Assembly (NCBI GenBank): GCA_029953675.1
Contig: JAMWBK010000006.1
Location: 1,798,001 to 1,862,000, forward strand
From: Rhodosorus marinus
Taxonomy: Eukaryota; Rhodophyta; Stylonematophyceae; Stylonematales; Stylonemataceae
Direction of reading: 5' to 3'
DNA: 64,000 bases
Below the pieces are notes generated by a model. It ran no database searches. It had not been told where the DNA came from and saw only the letters and a program-made list of their open reading frames with translations. Numbering within the stretch: the first letter of the stretch is position 1; every line of letters starts with the position of its first letter. Below, piece after piece: positions 35,067-46,317 of the stretch. The translations under genes and the position numbers were made by a program.

Positions 35067-35997
35067 ATGCAGGAGATAGTTGAGAAGAGTTGCGATGGAA
35101 AGGCCCCGCTGACGAAGAGTTTGTGGACGAAGGATGAGGATGAGACTCTGTTGAGCTTGATGGAGGAGACCAAGTCGAAGTCCTGGACTCTCCTCGCCAA
35201 GCAGCTGCACAACCGAACCGGGAAACAGTGTCGTGAGAGATGGGTGAGTGGCTTGGAACGATTTGTTGAACCAGTGGACTCGCTTTTTCTAGCAGCTGGG
35301 CTGATGATGCTCTTGTTTCGTTTGCAACAGGTTAACCATCTGGATCCAAACATCAACAAAAACCCGTGGACAGCGGCGGAAGACCTCAAGCTAATCAAGC
35401 TACAGGCACAGCTGGGCAACCGCTGGGTCGAGTTTACCAGGGAACTCCCGCAACGGTCTGAAAATTCGGTGAAGAACAGGTGAGTTTTGCGTATTGCCAA
35501 GAAGAAAGCAATCCCCGACAATCTGAATTCTGGGAATGCAAGGCTGTGTCGAAGATGTGTGCTGACTGGTGCGTTCGAACAGGTGGAACTTGATCATGAA
35601 ACGGCGATCTGCGAAGCTTCGAGGAAGCGACCTCCGCAGCAAGCCCAAACCCTCTGCTACTTCATCGCCAGGGGGGACTTCCAAAGCGCGAAAGGGGAGG
35701 TCTCGAAAGCAAGTGGGGGCTCGAATGATGAAACCGGGTCGCAACCTGAGGCAAGAAATGACGCTGAAGGAGCAGATTGTGCTGAATCCGGATGTGGAGC
35801 TTGAGACCCTGTCCCCAACGTCTGAGTCGGCTAGCTCTGGGCTCCATATGCCAGAGCCAGAGGATAAACCAGTCCTTGATTTTTCGAGTGGATTGGGGTA
35901 CGACGAACTCAATTCCTCCGAAATAGGAATTAGCCGCGAAGAAATCGAAGCGTACGTACGGTGGCGCGTGCTCGCGTTGTGTGGGGAAATGAACTAA
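35067..35997 (+). CDS. R2R3 MYB transcription factor
   Basis: Exons 35067-35243, 35331-35479 and 35583-35997 (246 aa, exact sum). The first intron (87 nt, GTGAGT...TTTGCAACAG) is open in frame, so a naive ORF reads through it. Splicing restores CRERWVNHLDPNINKNPWTA. R2 (about residues 17-66) is SLWTKDEDETLL...SWTLLAKQL..RTGKQCRERW. R3 (about 70-118) is NPWTAAEDLKLIKLQ...GNRWVEFTRELPQRSENSVKNRW. R3 begins with Trp as in animal c-Myb, not Phe/Ile as in land-plant R2R3 factors. The basic linker (KRRSAKLRGSDLRSKPK) suggests a nuclear localisation signal, and the C-terminal part is acidic (PEPEDKPVLDF). It binds DNA; target genes are unknown. Confidence 0.95.
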
Positions 35998-36439
35998 CTG
36001 TAGCCTGCTGCTCGTTCTCACACCAGGATCTTTGATTCCCGGCCAGCGGAGATCGCTCCAGTAGCTGTGGAGCCAATAGTCTGGGAGGATTGCTTTAAAT
36101 AGTCGCCGCTATCCAGAACTTCTGACCCGCCGGCGATTTGCTTCATTTTGTCGGATGACGCTAGCATTATGAGCCGGAAGGACTAGGACCCTGCAGCGGT
36201 GCTCTTCGAGTCGCACGGGTCATTAAGACTCCTCGTGGAAGGGGTTTTGCTTTGCCACTTCTCATCAGCCCTTATTTAGTATCTATTTTTGTACATGGAA
36301 AAGACTGAATAATTATCACACGGCCTAGTGTCAAACGCCTGCGGCTGCAGGTTTAGAGATAGGTATCGAACACAGCAGCTACATGACTAGTCCATGACCA
36401 TATCACGAGAATGCAGGGATGGATATACAGAAACGATTT
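35998..36439. other. Spacer between convergent genes
   Basis: These 442 bp lie between the MYB stop and the UBX-RING stop. No gene or strong structure is seen; this is presumably 3' UTRs. Confidence 0.5.
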
Positions 36440-39337
36440 TCAATCCACTGCAACTTCCGCCCTACACATGGGGCAGACCTTCCATGTTGATAACCATCGG
36501 TGTATACAATCGTCGTGGTAAAAATGGGTGCATGGTAGATGCGCTACGCTTGCTTCTTCTTCGAAGTCACAGCGGCAGATTGCGCACATCGGACACCGCT
36601 CTAAACCCTCTTCTGTAATCTGCTCAACTGGAAGTTTCGTGATTATCGCTTCCCCTGCGCCCGTGATCCGGCCCATGGCGGCTCTTCTCTCCTCCCACTC
36701 TAGAAGAGTCTCATAGGTCAAGTCCTCTGGTCCATCATCGTACGCCGTGAGACCCTCTGGAAAGCCTTCCGGCCTTCCATCAAGGAATGGATTGTGCCTC
36801 GGTAATCCTCTGGGAGGAGCTATTGTAAGTGTACCTCTCGTAGTCTCATTTTGTAAACAAACCTGCAACGGATTATACACAATGCACGTTCAGCCGTTTG
36901 TGTTTAGCACTCAACGGAAGAGCCCTGGGGCTTACCGTGCCACGAGGCCCAAGTCCTGCGCTCCCAATAGAAACATCCATGTCCGACTCCATGAATTGCT
37001 GTGCAGGAAACGGAATTAGAATACTATATCCACTCATGTCTGGTTCTTCATCCTCAGCCAACACGGACACAAGCACATGCCGAAGCGTGTCATGGCAAGG
37101 AAATTTCCTCATCACAACATCACCGTTTATCTTTCGTATCCGTAACTCGACATCGTCATTCGAACGTCGCAGTTCTGGATCAGCAACCTGCTCACCAGCA
37201 TCACAATTCAGCTTTTGGAGCTCCGCTTCGCGGCGGCGTTTCTCCTGCTCCCGTTTGATGACGCTCTCCTTTCGTTCCGCTGCTATTTGCCTGAGGATGG
37301 TTTCACGCTCCTCTTGTTTTCTTCGGAGCTCCGTTTTATACATCTGTTGGCTCTTTTGCACAGGTGAAAGCTCTTCTACCAGGGGTTTCACTTTTTGAGG
37401 TGATCTTGAGGAGCTACCTGGGGCTGGGACTTCCAGCTTCGCTGCCTCAAGGCGCTTCTCGGCTGCCAGTGCAGCTGCCTCAGCGCGAGCATCCATCTCG
37501 TCCGATCTCAAAAGCCGAAGCTCGGGCTCCGGGGTCAGATCCGCTTCGTTATCCTTGCTCCGCTCGGCAACTACAGGTGCTACTATGGCCTCGTCTGCCA
37601 CTACCAACTCCTCGCTTTCCCTGCATAGAACACAAGCATGCCACCGAGTGAATAGCAAGCAGGATTCTTGTTCAGTATCCTCAAGCTACCCAAAGAAAAG
37701 CCTCGCTCTATCAGAAAACGATGCAACTCGTATCGTGCATACCGTCGCGCTGCTGCAGAGGCAATTGCTTTTCGCATATCCTCTCGAGCTTGTTTAGCTG
37801 CCGGATCCAGGTCCATCGATGGGGAGGTGTGGTTGTTGGGTTCCTGCGTCCCTGCTCTGTGGGACTCAGCTTGTGGGACACTATCGACTCTGCGGCGTGT
37901 CTTTTGCAAGACGAGCATGCTCTTCGGGCTAAGGCCTGCTTCTGACAGTGATAGATCCATTAGATCTTCGCCGAAGTGCTTCCGAGAAAGTGGATCGACG
38001 AGCTCATAATCAGTCGGCACCTCCACAGAGCGGCAAAACAAAAAAGAGAGCTAGGGTCAGCGGGAGCGGCGTACATGGGTTGGTCATAACTCATAGGGAG
38101 AAGAAGCGTACTTTTCGGGGAGTCGAAGAGGAAGGGGGTTCATCGGACACCCATTCCTTTTCCCGAACTCTTCTCGCTTCCTCAAAAATTCTTTGCTTCT
38201 GTTCCTCATAATTCTACCACAAGAAAAATGGAATGAGAACATTTACCACCTCCATAGTGACATATGGAGTAGCGAACCTCGCGGTATTGCTTAGCCTCTT
38301 CGCAACCCTTCAAGACGTAAGTTCCTCCCCCTGCAAAGGGCTGGCCAGAACTCTGAGAATCTTCCCCAGCCTGTGGAGATGTTGATTGGCTCGCGAGCAG
38401 GGCATGCTCACGAATCTCGCGGAGTTTTGTCGAGCGATGGAATTCTCCTTTGACAATGAAACAATTGTCACACCGAATAGCCAATTCGAAACAGGTAATG
38501 TCGGTCTTCTGCGGGTTCTCTCGTTCCGGAACAGCTCCAGGTATCTTGTCGCTCTACAAATTCGATTAGAGGAGAAGTCAGACACGCGAGCCAAAGTTAG
38601 AGGACACTATGCAAGCGAAAGCAAGGGTTTCATACCTCCACACCGGGCACAGCGGGATGGAATTTCTGGACCCGACCCTCAGCGTCCTCTCTAATTTGAG
38701 CCAAGATCCTCTGCTTCTCGACCTCCTTCTCAGTCTTTAACTGTTTCAGTCTCTGATACCTCTCTTGGCGATCTTCTACTAAAGTATTCGAAATCGTCCT
38801 GCAGAGCAATGGACCCGCTTAAGTAGTGCGTAAAACAAGGTGATTTCGCCTAACACAGTCCAGTGCGATTGAGCCAACCTTGATGACTGACTGTATCTTG
38901 ACGGGGGTGTTTTAGAAGATCCAGTTCCATTCTGAGCTGGCGGTGAGGTAGACTTGCTGGGCGTCGTCAGATTTTCGCTGGTGGTTTGCGGTACGGACAG
39001 GACCAATTTCCGCGGTGAAGTGCACGCGGTGCACCTGCAGGACGCACCATAAGCCGGTTAGTGATGCCGGAAACTTTGAGGAAAAGTGCAGGCACACAAA
39101 ATCGCCGAGACGGAGAACTCGCAGGGGAAAGGGGAGAGACCACGGAAAACCAGGGCTGAACCCTAAGAGTGACATTGCTGAGGCGTGATAATCATACCTT
39201 GACGTGTCAGTCATGTTCACCAAGGTACAGACCTGGCATGTCCAACCATTCTGCGCTTCATTTTGACAGACTTCACACCTCACGCTTGCATTTTCATTTA
39301 GGAAAGTGCACGCGGAACACTCCCACGAGGTTGCCAT
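36440..39337 (-). CDS. RanBP2-type zinc finger / UBX / RING-H2 protein, putative p97-linked ubiquitin ligase
   Basis: Eight exons, 39337-39198, 39034-38879, 38798-38636, 38553-38278, 38213-38112, 38050-37743, 37620-36936 and 36862-36440, sum to exactly 750 aa. Two RanBP2 fingers open the protein: W5-x-C7-x2-C10...C21-x2-C24, and W32-x-C34-x2-C37...C48-x2-C51, the latter completed across the first intron. A charged helix follows (ERYQRLKQLKTEKEVEKQR). A UBX-like domain comes next (CFELAIRCDN ... PLSRKHFGEDLMDLSLSEAGL). Then come a long coiled coil (KTELRRKQEERETILRQI) and a second UBX-like domain (VELRIRKINGDVVMRKFP ... YSILIPFPAQQF). Last is a C-terminal RING-H2: C703, C706, C721, H723, H726, C729, C740, C743. 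UBX domains dock on p97/Cdc48 and RanBP2 fingers can bind ubiquitin, so a ubiquitin ligase working with p97 is inferred. Confidence 0.85.
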
Positions 39338-40952
39338 GAACCAGCTGACAGAGAGAATCCTCCAACACGAAAGCGAGCGAACCGCAGTCAGTCAGTACTT
39401 CTCACTCCAATCCTCAACGAACGCGAGAAGCAGAAAGGGCAAATTAGCCTCGTGCTCAGCGTCTTTTCATCAACTCTACGACCGATATACACAAAAACAA
39501 ATTCACAACCCTATCATCATCCTCCCTACATTTGTGTTGTCAGGAGAATCTGGGTCCACGAATCTGTTGACAGACACACAAAATGTTTCTCCTCTCAAAA
39601 CACACAAACAAACCAAAACAATAAAAAAAAAGACGTAACAAGTTCCGCAAACAGGTTTGTTCGCTCTCAACTCCCTCTCGTCCTCAAACAGTCTCCCCCC
39701 AGCAACATGTCACCAACCCTACCTCAAAAGCCCTATAAGAAGCCTCCTCTTCCAAACGCGCATACCAAACAAAAAAAAAAATCCAAAAAAAATTCTCGAA
39801 AATGAAAAATTTTCCCGTTTCCTCATGGCATTTTGAGATAATACGGAACATTAGCCAAAATTAAAGGTTTTTTAGATTTGGACCAAAAAGTTGCTTTCAT
39901 AGGATCACATTATTGAATAGCTCCAAGAAGAAGAAAAAAAAGGCATTTTCTGGATTTCATCTAGCACTATCTTCTAATTTATGATCATCTTGAGATATAC
40001 GAAGAGGGGCGTTCGAAGTTTGTCTCTGAAGAATAGAAGTTAATTTATTAAAACAAATTGTGATTGTATTGAGAGTTGTTCTACGGGGTAGGTTGTTTTA
40101 TCAGTATATCTTTATAGTTCTAAATTATGAATACGACGGGATAAAACGGAACTAACCCCCTGGATAGAAACCTCATCTCTGCAAATTTATCATAATATTA
40201 TTTTTGGTGCTTATTTATGATCCAGGATATTCCTGGAGGGGGGTAAACACTCGTTTGACGTGATTGGGGGAAGATATTGGTCTTTTTGAGCAACTGAGCG
40301 AAACTCACATTTGCTCTTCTATCGGGGAAAAAGAAGATATTTGGCCATTTGAGCAACTAAGCGAAACTCACATTTGCTTATGCTGCTGCTGCATGGGGAG
40401 TTGGACTGTTGCGGGAGCAAGAAACCCAAGCTCCGATTCAAAAGGTGACGGGCTGGGATATGCTCTGTTGGATTTAGGTAACGTAGATCCCCCCCGCGTT
40501 GTTCTGATTGATCGGGGGTAATGTGCAGTATCGCCTAAAAAGTTTCCCTGTGCGTTTCTTGCTCGTTGCAAGGTTACTGTTACACCTCCACCTATAGATA
40601 TTAAACGCAGCTGCCCAGTCGCGTAGGAATATCCCACATCCCAGAAATTGCAAGCAAGAAGAGACAGTGTAACTTTTGCTGGCTTTACCGCTGTGTCAGT
40701 TTCTGTACAAGAGCATACTCCGCGTTAGCTGTTCACGAGACAACGCCTTCGGAACGCCGCCTCCTGTTCCGAGATTGCTGCTTTGCCTCTCTCCGTAGTT
40801 CGTCCATGCCTTCATAGAGAGCAGAGAATTGGCGCTTCTGAACGATTCCGCTTGACTGGTTCTCCGAAATCCCTGAGTTCCTAAGGCATAATCCCCAGAA
40901 AGGATCAATTTAGCTTCGCCGTCATTCACGCAGCGGGTAGCGGGGTGATATT
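39338..40952. other. Intergenic region with an imperfect duplication
   Basis: This is the 5' flank of the UBX-RING gene and 3' flank of UTP13. It is C/A-rich (39400-39800), then AT-rich (39830-40240), then a 63-bp-spaced direct repeat at 40270-40378. A 77-codon frame (40929-40696) immediately past the UTP13 stop lacks an ATG. Confidence 0.5.
40270..40378. repeat. Imperfect direct repeat, two copies 63 bp apart
   Basis: Copies begin gaagatatt(t)gg at about 40270 and 40333. They share the block gagcaact(g/a)agcgaaactc and the following acatttgct (40288 and 40351 onward). Only scattered differences separate them. Confidence 0.8.
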
Positions 40953-43900
40953 TTACCCTCGGTAGTCTTCTGCCTCTCGCTTGGAACGCTGTTTCTCTTT
41001 GCGAGCTCCCTCCTTCACCTCCCCCAGAGAAAGCATTCTATGCAGCGTGAAGTCCAAAAAGGACACAGCAGATGACATACCCCTAACTCTCTCGTAGTGA
41101 CGTCTTGAGTGCGCTACTAGTGCATCCAAGATTGCTTTGTCACTCGAAGCCTTGAAAATATCTGCTAGTCGATCCATTCTAACTGTCGTGAATATTACTC
41201 GAAGTATCGCGTGAGTAACGGCAACCATGGAGACACTGCCACCTACAGCGTTCCAATCGCGACAAAACTCGAGCAGCTTTTTCACAGACTCGTCCTCTGT
41301 ACACAGTTCCTTGATTGCCTGGTTCAGTGCTTCTAGTCCATCCTCGGACTTCAAAACAGTGGCAACGATATGCTCCACTTTCCTGGGTTGCGATAGCTCA
41401 ACGCCTCCGCGAAACGCAGCTGACCAATCCTGATTTCGGATGGAGTCTGAAACGGCTTGGTCTCTAAACGCAGAAATGAGAGGGAGTAATCAGAAATCAC
41501 AAGCCACGTAGATAGGAGGTTGGGAAATAGCATACTTCAGCGTGCGCTGATACGACTCCTCAAGTTGCTCCTGGCGGACTCGCTCAGAGACGTCCTTCCA
41601 GATACGCAAAGTCCCATTCGCAGCACCGGAAACGATTCTATCACCATCGGAAATGGAGCTCAAGGACCAGACTCTATCCGAGTGTGCATCTATTTCAGCC
41701 GACTGCGAGCCCTCGCGAGCGTCCCAGATCCTAACCATTCCGTCTGCTCCAGCCGACGCAATTTGTGTCCCCGATGATATAAACAGCACCTATTCGAGTG
41801 AATACAATCCCATAAATTTAGAAAAGGGGCTCTTTTGCGTATAGATATGAGGACGAAAGATGTGGGGATTCCTCTTTTACCTTGAGGACTGCTGCTCCGT
41901 GGCCCTCGATTGTCCTCAGACAAGTCCCGTTGGCACTGTTCCACGCCTTGATTGTCTTATCCGCTGAAGCACTAACAACGACAACGTCCACGGGAGAAAA
42001 GCAGACGCTCCAAACACCTCGGCGGTGGCCCTTACAGGTAGCTATCAGCGTGGAGTCAGTGCGCCTCCACAGCTTCACAGTTCGATCTGTACCGAGGAAA
42101 CAAGAATCTGAATGGAGCGTTTTCTGGCGGAGACGCTGCGAACCCGAAGTTCCATCCGTCCAGGCAAATGATCTGTTTCTCCCTACCTTGCGAGCCTGAG
42201 GCTATAATCTTGTTATCGGGCGAGACTTCTACACAGTTGATATCCTTCTCATGCGCAAGCACCGTCCACAAAGCCGAAACCTTCTTCGCAGCAGAGACAT
42301 TGGATAAACTCCACAGCTTCACTGTCCTAGATGTTACAAACCGAAGTGAAAACGTTGAACGGGTCTGCGTCCAGATTATGCCGCATTTTTTCAGCATTCT
42401 GGAATTGCGAGTGATAACCTTACTTATCAGCGGCACCGGTAACAAAAAAATCCCTAGATGGCTGTTTCTTTTGCTTTTTTGCCAAAGCGACTGCCCCCAC
42501 GGCGTCTGTATGGCCTTCTGCGACACATATGAGCGAGGAAGCGTATTCTTCCTCGTTGAATTTCCATACTCTTGCAGTTTTGTCTTTGGACGATGAAGCT
42601 ATGAATTCACCACCAACGTCAATCGCGAGAACGACGTTTGCGTGGCCAGATAGGGATGCAGAGTGGTCCCAAATGTCAGAGTCCGTCGGAGTCAGGATTC
42701 GAACCTATGACGAGAGTAAGTTGCAGCGGGTTCGAATGTGTCGATTAGATACTTCCCCTGGATTCGGAAAGCTGAATTGCGGCCTACGTCGTTGGAGTTC
42801 GAAGCTATGGCAATGTGCCGACCTAGAACCTTCGCGTCATAAATCTCATCCAGATTTCCTACGGTCAGGGATCTCTGTGTGCCATCCGTCGGATCAAGAG
42901 AAAGAACATCCCCTTCCACTTTGCTGGCAACTAAAACATCTCCTGCAAGCGTTAAATCGGATACGTTGCCGTACTCCTTCCTTCGCAAGACCTGACATAT
43001 TGCCAGGAAGAACGACATTCTATTGAGATCCTAGAAGGAGTTTTATGGAGATACTTGTCAGATGCGTTGCTACCCACTTCAGATGAAGTTTTAAGATCCC
43101 AAAACCGAATACCGCCGTTCTCGCCCGTGGTGCACGCTTTTGTCTCATTATCGCAAACTGCGAGAGTTTCTAATGATTCTTCCGCAACGATCGTTTTCTG
43201 AACCTTTCCCTCATGACAGTTCCAGACCGTAAGAATGCCATCTCTACCGCTCGAAACGAGAGACCGGTTTGCGTTGAAAAGCGCCAGAGACGTGACTCCC
43301 TTCGCGTGGTGTTTCAATGTCATCGATTTTCGCGTTACAAGATCAAATTTTTCGATATCTCCCATCTCAGTTCCCACAAATATCTCCAGGGATTCTCGGA
43401 AAAGCACACAAAGAATTCCTTTTTTCGATGCAACGCAAAAAACCACAACATTCAGAAAGCCCGTGGGGGCGCGAAGGGCCAAGCAATCGTGGGCACCCCA
43501 TAACTGGCAATGGAAACCCTACAAGGAACCGAAAACAGTCGAATCGTCCGCTGTCAGATTAAATTGAATGCTTACCACTTCCTCCTCCAGCTGATCCAAC
43601 AGTGAAGGAGTGCGTACAATGTCCCGCTTCAGCATCAAATACGCGTAAGTTTCCGTCAGGACTTCCCACAACCACAAGACCTCCACTGATGTCAAAGGCA
43701 ATGCAGGAAACTGACGAGTTTGGAAACGCCCTGAATTTTGTGGCGGAGGCGCAGTTCTGAGATGTCGATTTCTCAGCCTTTGATAAGGAGATATCAAGCT
43801 CGTCATCATCATCATCCTGTAGGTTTCTCAAAGACACACTTCTTGACGTGATGTCGACAGGAACAATCCACGTTGTGACGAATCCATTGTTTGATCCTAT

Positions 43901-44262
43901 TGCTAGTCGATCTCCTCGCTCAGACACCGCCAGTGCGGTGATATCGCTCCTGAAGTGGATGAGAAAAACAAGAACTTAAGCTCCTGCAAAAAGAGTGCAC
44001 AGACCGCCAAGGGCAGGTTTTCTCTTGTCAGTCAAAAAACTTTTGGTGCTGTTTCGTCTTACCCATTTGGATCGGTCAACTCATCATGAATGGAAATCTT
44101 CCCGCGGGGGTCAATCGAAGCAACCGCAACAGAATCACCGCGAGGAAAAAGAATCAGGGAGCTCTTATTACCAGCCGACGCTAAGCGTCCGCCCAGATAC
44201 ACCGCATTCAGCTTCTTCTCTAGTTCGAAATCAGTCCGCTCCTTTCGCTTTTTGGTAGACAT
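40953..44262 (-). CDS. UTP13: UTP13 (TBL3), WD40 subunit of the small-subunit processome
   Basis: Nine exons, 44262-44063, 43949-43576, 43418-43078, 42991-42788, 42704-42424, 42326-42187, 42086-41881, 41789-41536 and 41463-40953, sum to 836 aa (human TBL3 808). Tandem WD40 propellers contain blades that follow TBL3 in order: SSGRDGILTVWN, LSGHANVVLAIDV, SSSKDKTARVWKF, GHTDAVGAV, GAADKTVKLWSL, HEKDINCVEVSPDNKIIASG, SQDRTVKLW, GHRRGVWSVCFSP and SADKTIKAWN. The C-terminal Utp13 helical domain follows (ELCTEDESVKKLLEFCRDW, SFLDFTLHRML). UTP13 belongs to the UTP-B complex that packages U3 snoRNP with 35S pre-rRNA in the nucleolus. The third exon's acceptor (after CATCGAAAAAAG) and its donor (GAA|GTGGGT) are the least certain junctions. 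They were chosen because they keep frame and alignment to TBL3. Confidence 0.92.
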
Positions 44263-45930
44263 TGTCGACAAGCAGCAAGAGCAACAAACCACCCATTAAC
44301 TTCTACACCTCATCTTCTCCTATCGTCCTCCTGATATTCCCTTGAAAAGCTTCTCTGATGTACTGAAGCAAACCACAAAACCTGGTTACCTATTCAGCCT
44401 CAACATCGGACCGACCCAAAGCGGCAACTACCCCTGCAACTCAGGCGCACAAAACGCGAAGCAGCCAACCCTGACGTCCTAGGAAGGAGACAAAACCGTC
44501 AGCCAAGGTTGTAGTCGTTCTTAAGCGAGTTCAAAGGGCTGAGCAGTTTTTCAAAGAAACGAAAACCAGACACGCAACAATGGAAACAAAGCAGGCAGGG
44601 TTCATCTTCAGCTAGAATCTTTGTTCCTTGGACTCAGATCACAAAAACCCTCTCCGCGACCACTGCTGTCTATCTATAAATCACGAACTAACTAAAAAAT
44701 AATCAGCTCGTCGAAGGTCGCAAACTTAAGAGGAGGCGGACCGTATCACACCAGCAACGAAACAAAAACACCTGTTCAGAATGTCCGGCTTGCTTACCAC
44801 GTCCTCTTAGGCCAAATCCCGCGGACAACTTGATGTCCGAGCAGTTATGAGCGACAAGCTTCAACTCAGAGTCTCAACAAGCAAACTTCTTCCGGGCAAA
44901 AATCTCTGTCACATAGCAAACTGCCCTCCTTCATCAATCCTAGAAATCAATATCAAAATCTGAGATGTTATCGACGGCGTGCTCCTCAACCCAAATTCGG
45001 TGAAATCCAACTTGCAATGGTCAATATGGTCGTGAGAAGGAAACTCAGGGAGTGAGAAGAGCTGTTATCCTGAGGGTTGAGTCTGCTTAGATTTTCCTGA
45101 CCAAGGAGCCAACGATGAATTTCACTTCCAACCTCATCCAGTGTAGTGAAAACGATCCCGGAACTGTTTGGACTCGCGGAGGCAAGCTTGTATCAGTGAG
45201 AATCTTGTACAGGCCTATGAGCCAAGCAGCTATGAATCAAAGATCATCATGAGCCAAGCTATGTACTTCGGTGGGTTCAGAGGCAAAGGATTAGTCACTT
45301 GTTAGTCTTCGCGACGATCGAGAGTCGAGTCAACATGAACGGGTTGTTTGCTCTTCTTGGAGTATGGGACCCTCATTGCTTGTTCTCAAGGTGCCCTTAC
45401 TTGGAGAAACTTCCAAACCGCTCCTACTAGTCCCTAGCTCGAGGATGGTTGGCAGAAGAGCTGAGGACTCGTGTAGTACATTATCCGTGCGTACGCTACT
45501 TCGTGAACAGGCTTTGAGGCGTCATCTCCTAAAATACATGAGACTTCTACTGCGGTATCCACCAATGGCTCGCATGGCCAAGCAAGAAGGGAGTTGTGCG
45601 TGCAAAATCGTGACTAAGGAGCTTGACCAGAGCTAATGTTGACGTCCTGGTTGCCTTGCGCATGAACCCACAGTATGGTGAAGTTCTATACGTCCATAAA
45701 CTGAATGCAGCCGATTCTTCGAGAATCGGCTGCATCCGGATTCATACAAGAAGCTCAACTTGAATCAGATCGGTATTATATTTATATACGTCGCAGCAGA
45801 AGGGCGCCAGTCGTCCCGTGCACCTCCGGGTCAAGGCCGCACAAAAAAAATAGAAAAACGGAGTACTGATGCCATGATTCACTTCCGCAGTCATCCGCAA
45901 CGGATCTTCGACTATAGCGGACGCTTTTTT
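44263..45930. other. Intergenic region with a perfect hairpin
   Basis: This is the 5' flank of UTP13 and 3' flank of the NDUFA1-like gene. A 90-codon plus frame (45364-45636), Leu/Arg-rich near its end (LRRHLLKYMRLLLRYPP), is preceded by an ATG exon-like MNGLFALLG with GTATGG at about 45333. A small plus-strand gene is possible but I cannot close a model. The hairpin is listed separately. Confidence 0.4.
45705..45735. repeat. Perfect 14-bp hairpin with 3-nt loop
   Basis: Arms 45705-45718 and 45722-45735 are exact reverse complements (atgcagccgattct / agaatcggctgcat) around tcg. It lies about 196 bp downstream of the NDUFA1-like stop. Confidence 0.9.
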
Positions 45931-46317
45931 TTATGGGGACTCCCCGTCCTCGTTCAAATCCTCCAACCTCATCTTCCAAACTCTATCAAGCCACTCGTCT
46001 CTTTCCTCGAGGCATTCGTCGAAACCGTCCCGGGTCACATAAATCCACTACGCACAAGTGCAGAAACAAAATCACAAAACGAGCATAAGAAACACTTCTA
46101 GGGTGGGAAAATAAAATACAGGTGCCGCTAAATAAAAGCCAGCAACCTAAACACACTTTCTTTCTCTCTCTACCGAAACCCTTTATGAGGAAGGAATCCA
46201 ACGTACGGGTCTCCCAACCGTGAACTGTCTCCACAAAGCGGGCAAGTATCCTATACCAGATGTGGCAATAGCAACAATCGCAAACGACGGAATAACCGCC
46301 TTCCAAGCAGCGGACAT
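45931..46317 (-). CDS. NDUFA1/MWFE-like small subunit of mitochondrial complex I
   Basis: Exons 46317-46207 and 46047-45931 (75 aa; intron 159 nt, GTACGT donor). The N-terminal half is one transmembrane helix (AVIPSFAIVAIATSGIGYLP). It is followed by WRQFTVGRP, then across the intron by WIYVTRDGFDECLEERDEWLDR and an acidic tail. Plant and algal NDUFA1 has the same plan: a single helix, a GRP turn, a Trp/Asp-containing stretch and an ExRD motif. Length is close to the 65-75 residues usual for the subunit. It would anchor at the matrix-membrane junction of complex I. Similarity is short, so other small inner-membrane proteins are possible. Confidence 0.6.

Noticed and set aside
42660-42760. tRNA B-box-like strings (ggttcgaatcc and gggttcgaatg) within UTP13
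   Set aside because: The flanks do not form a T-arm or acceptor stem, and the bases are accounted for by an exon start and an intron of UTP13.
43559-43562. A UTP13 exon using the acceptor near 43520 (TTGTAG)
   Set aside because: It gives the wrong phase. The acceptor at 43419 restores both frame and alignment with TBL3.
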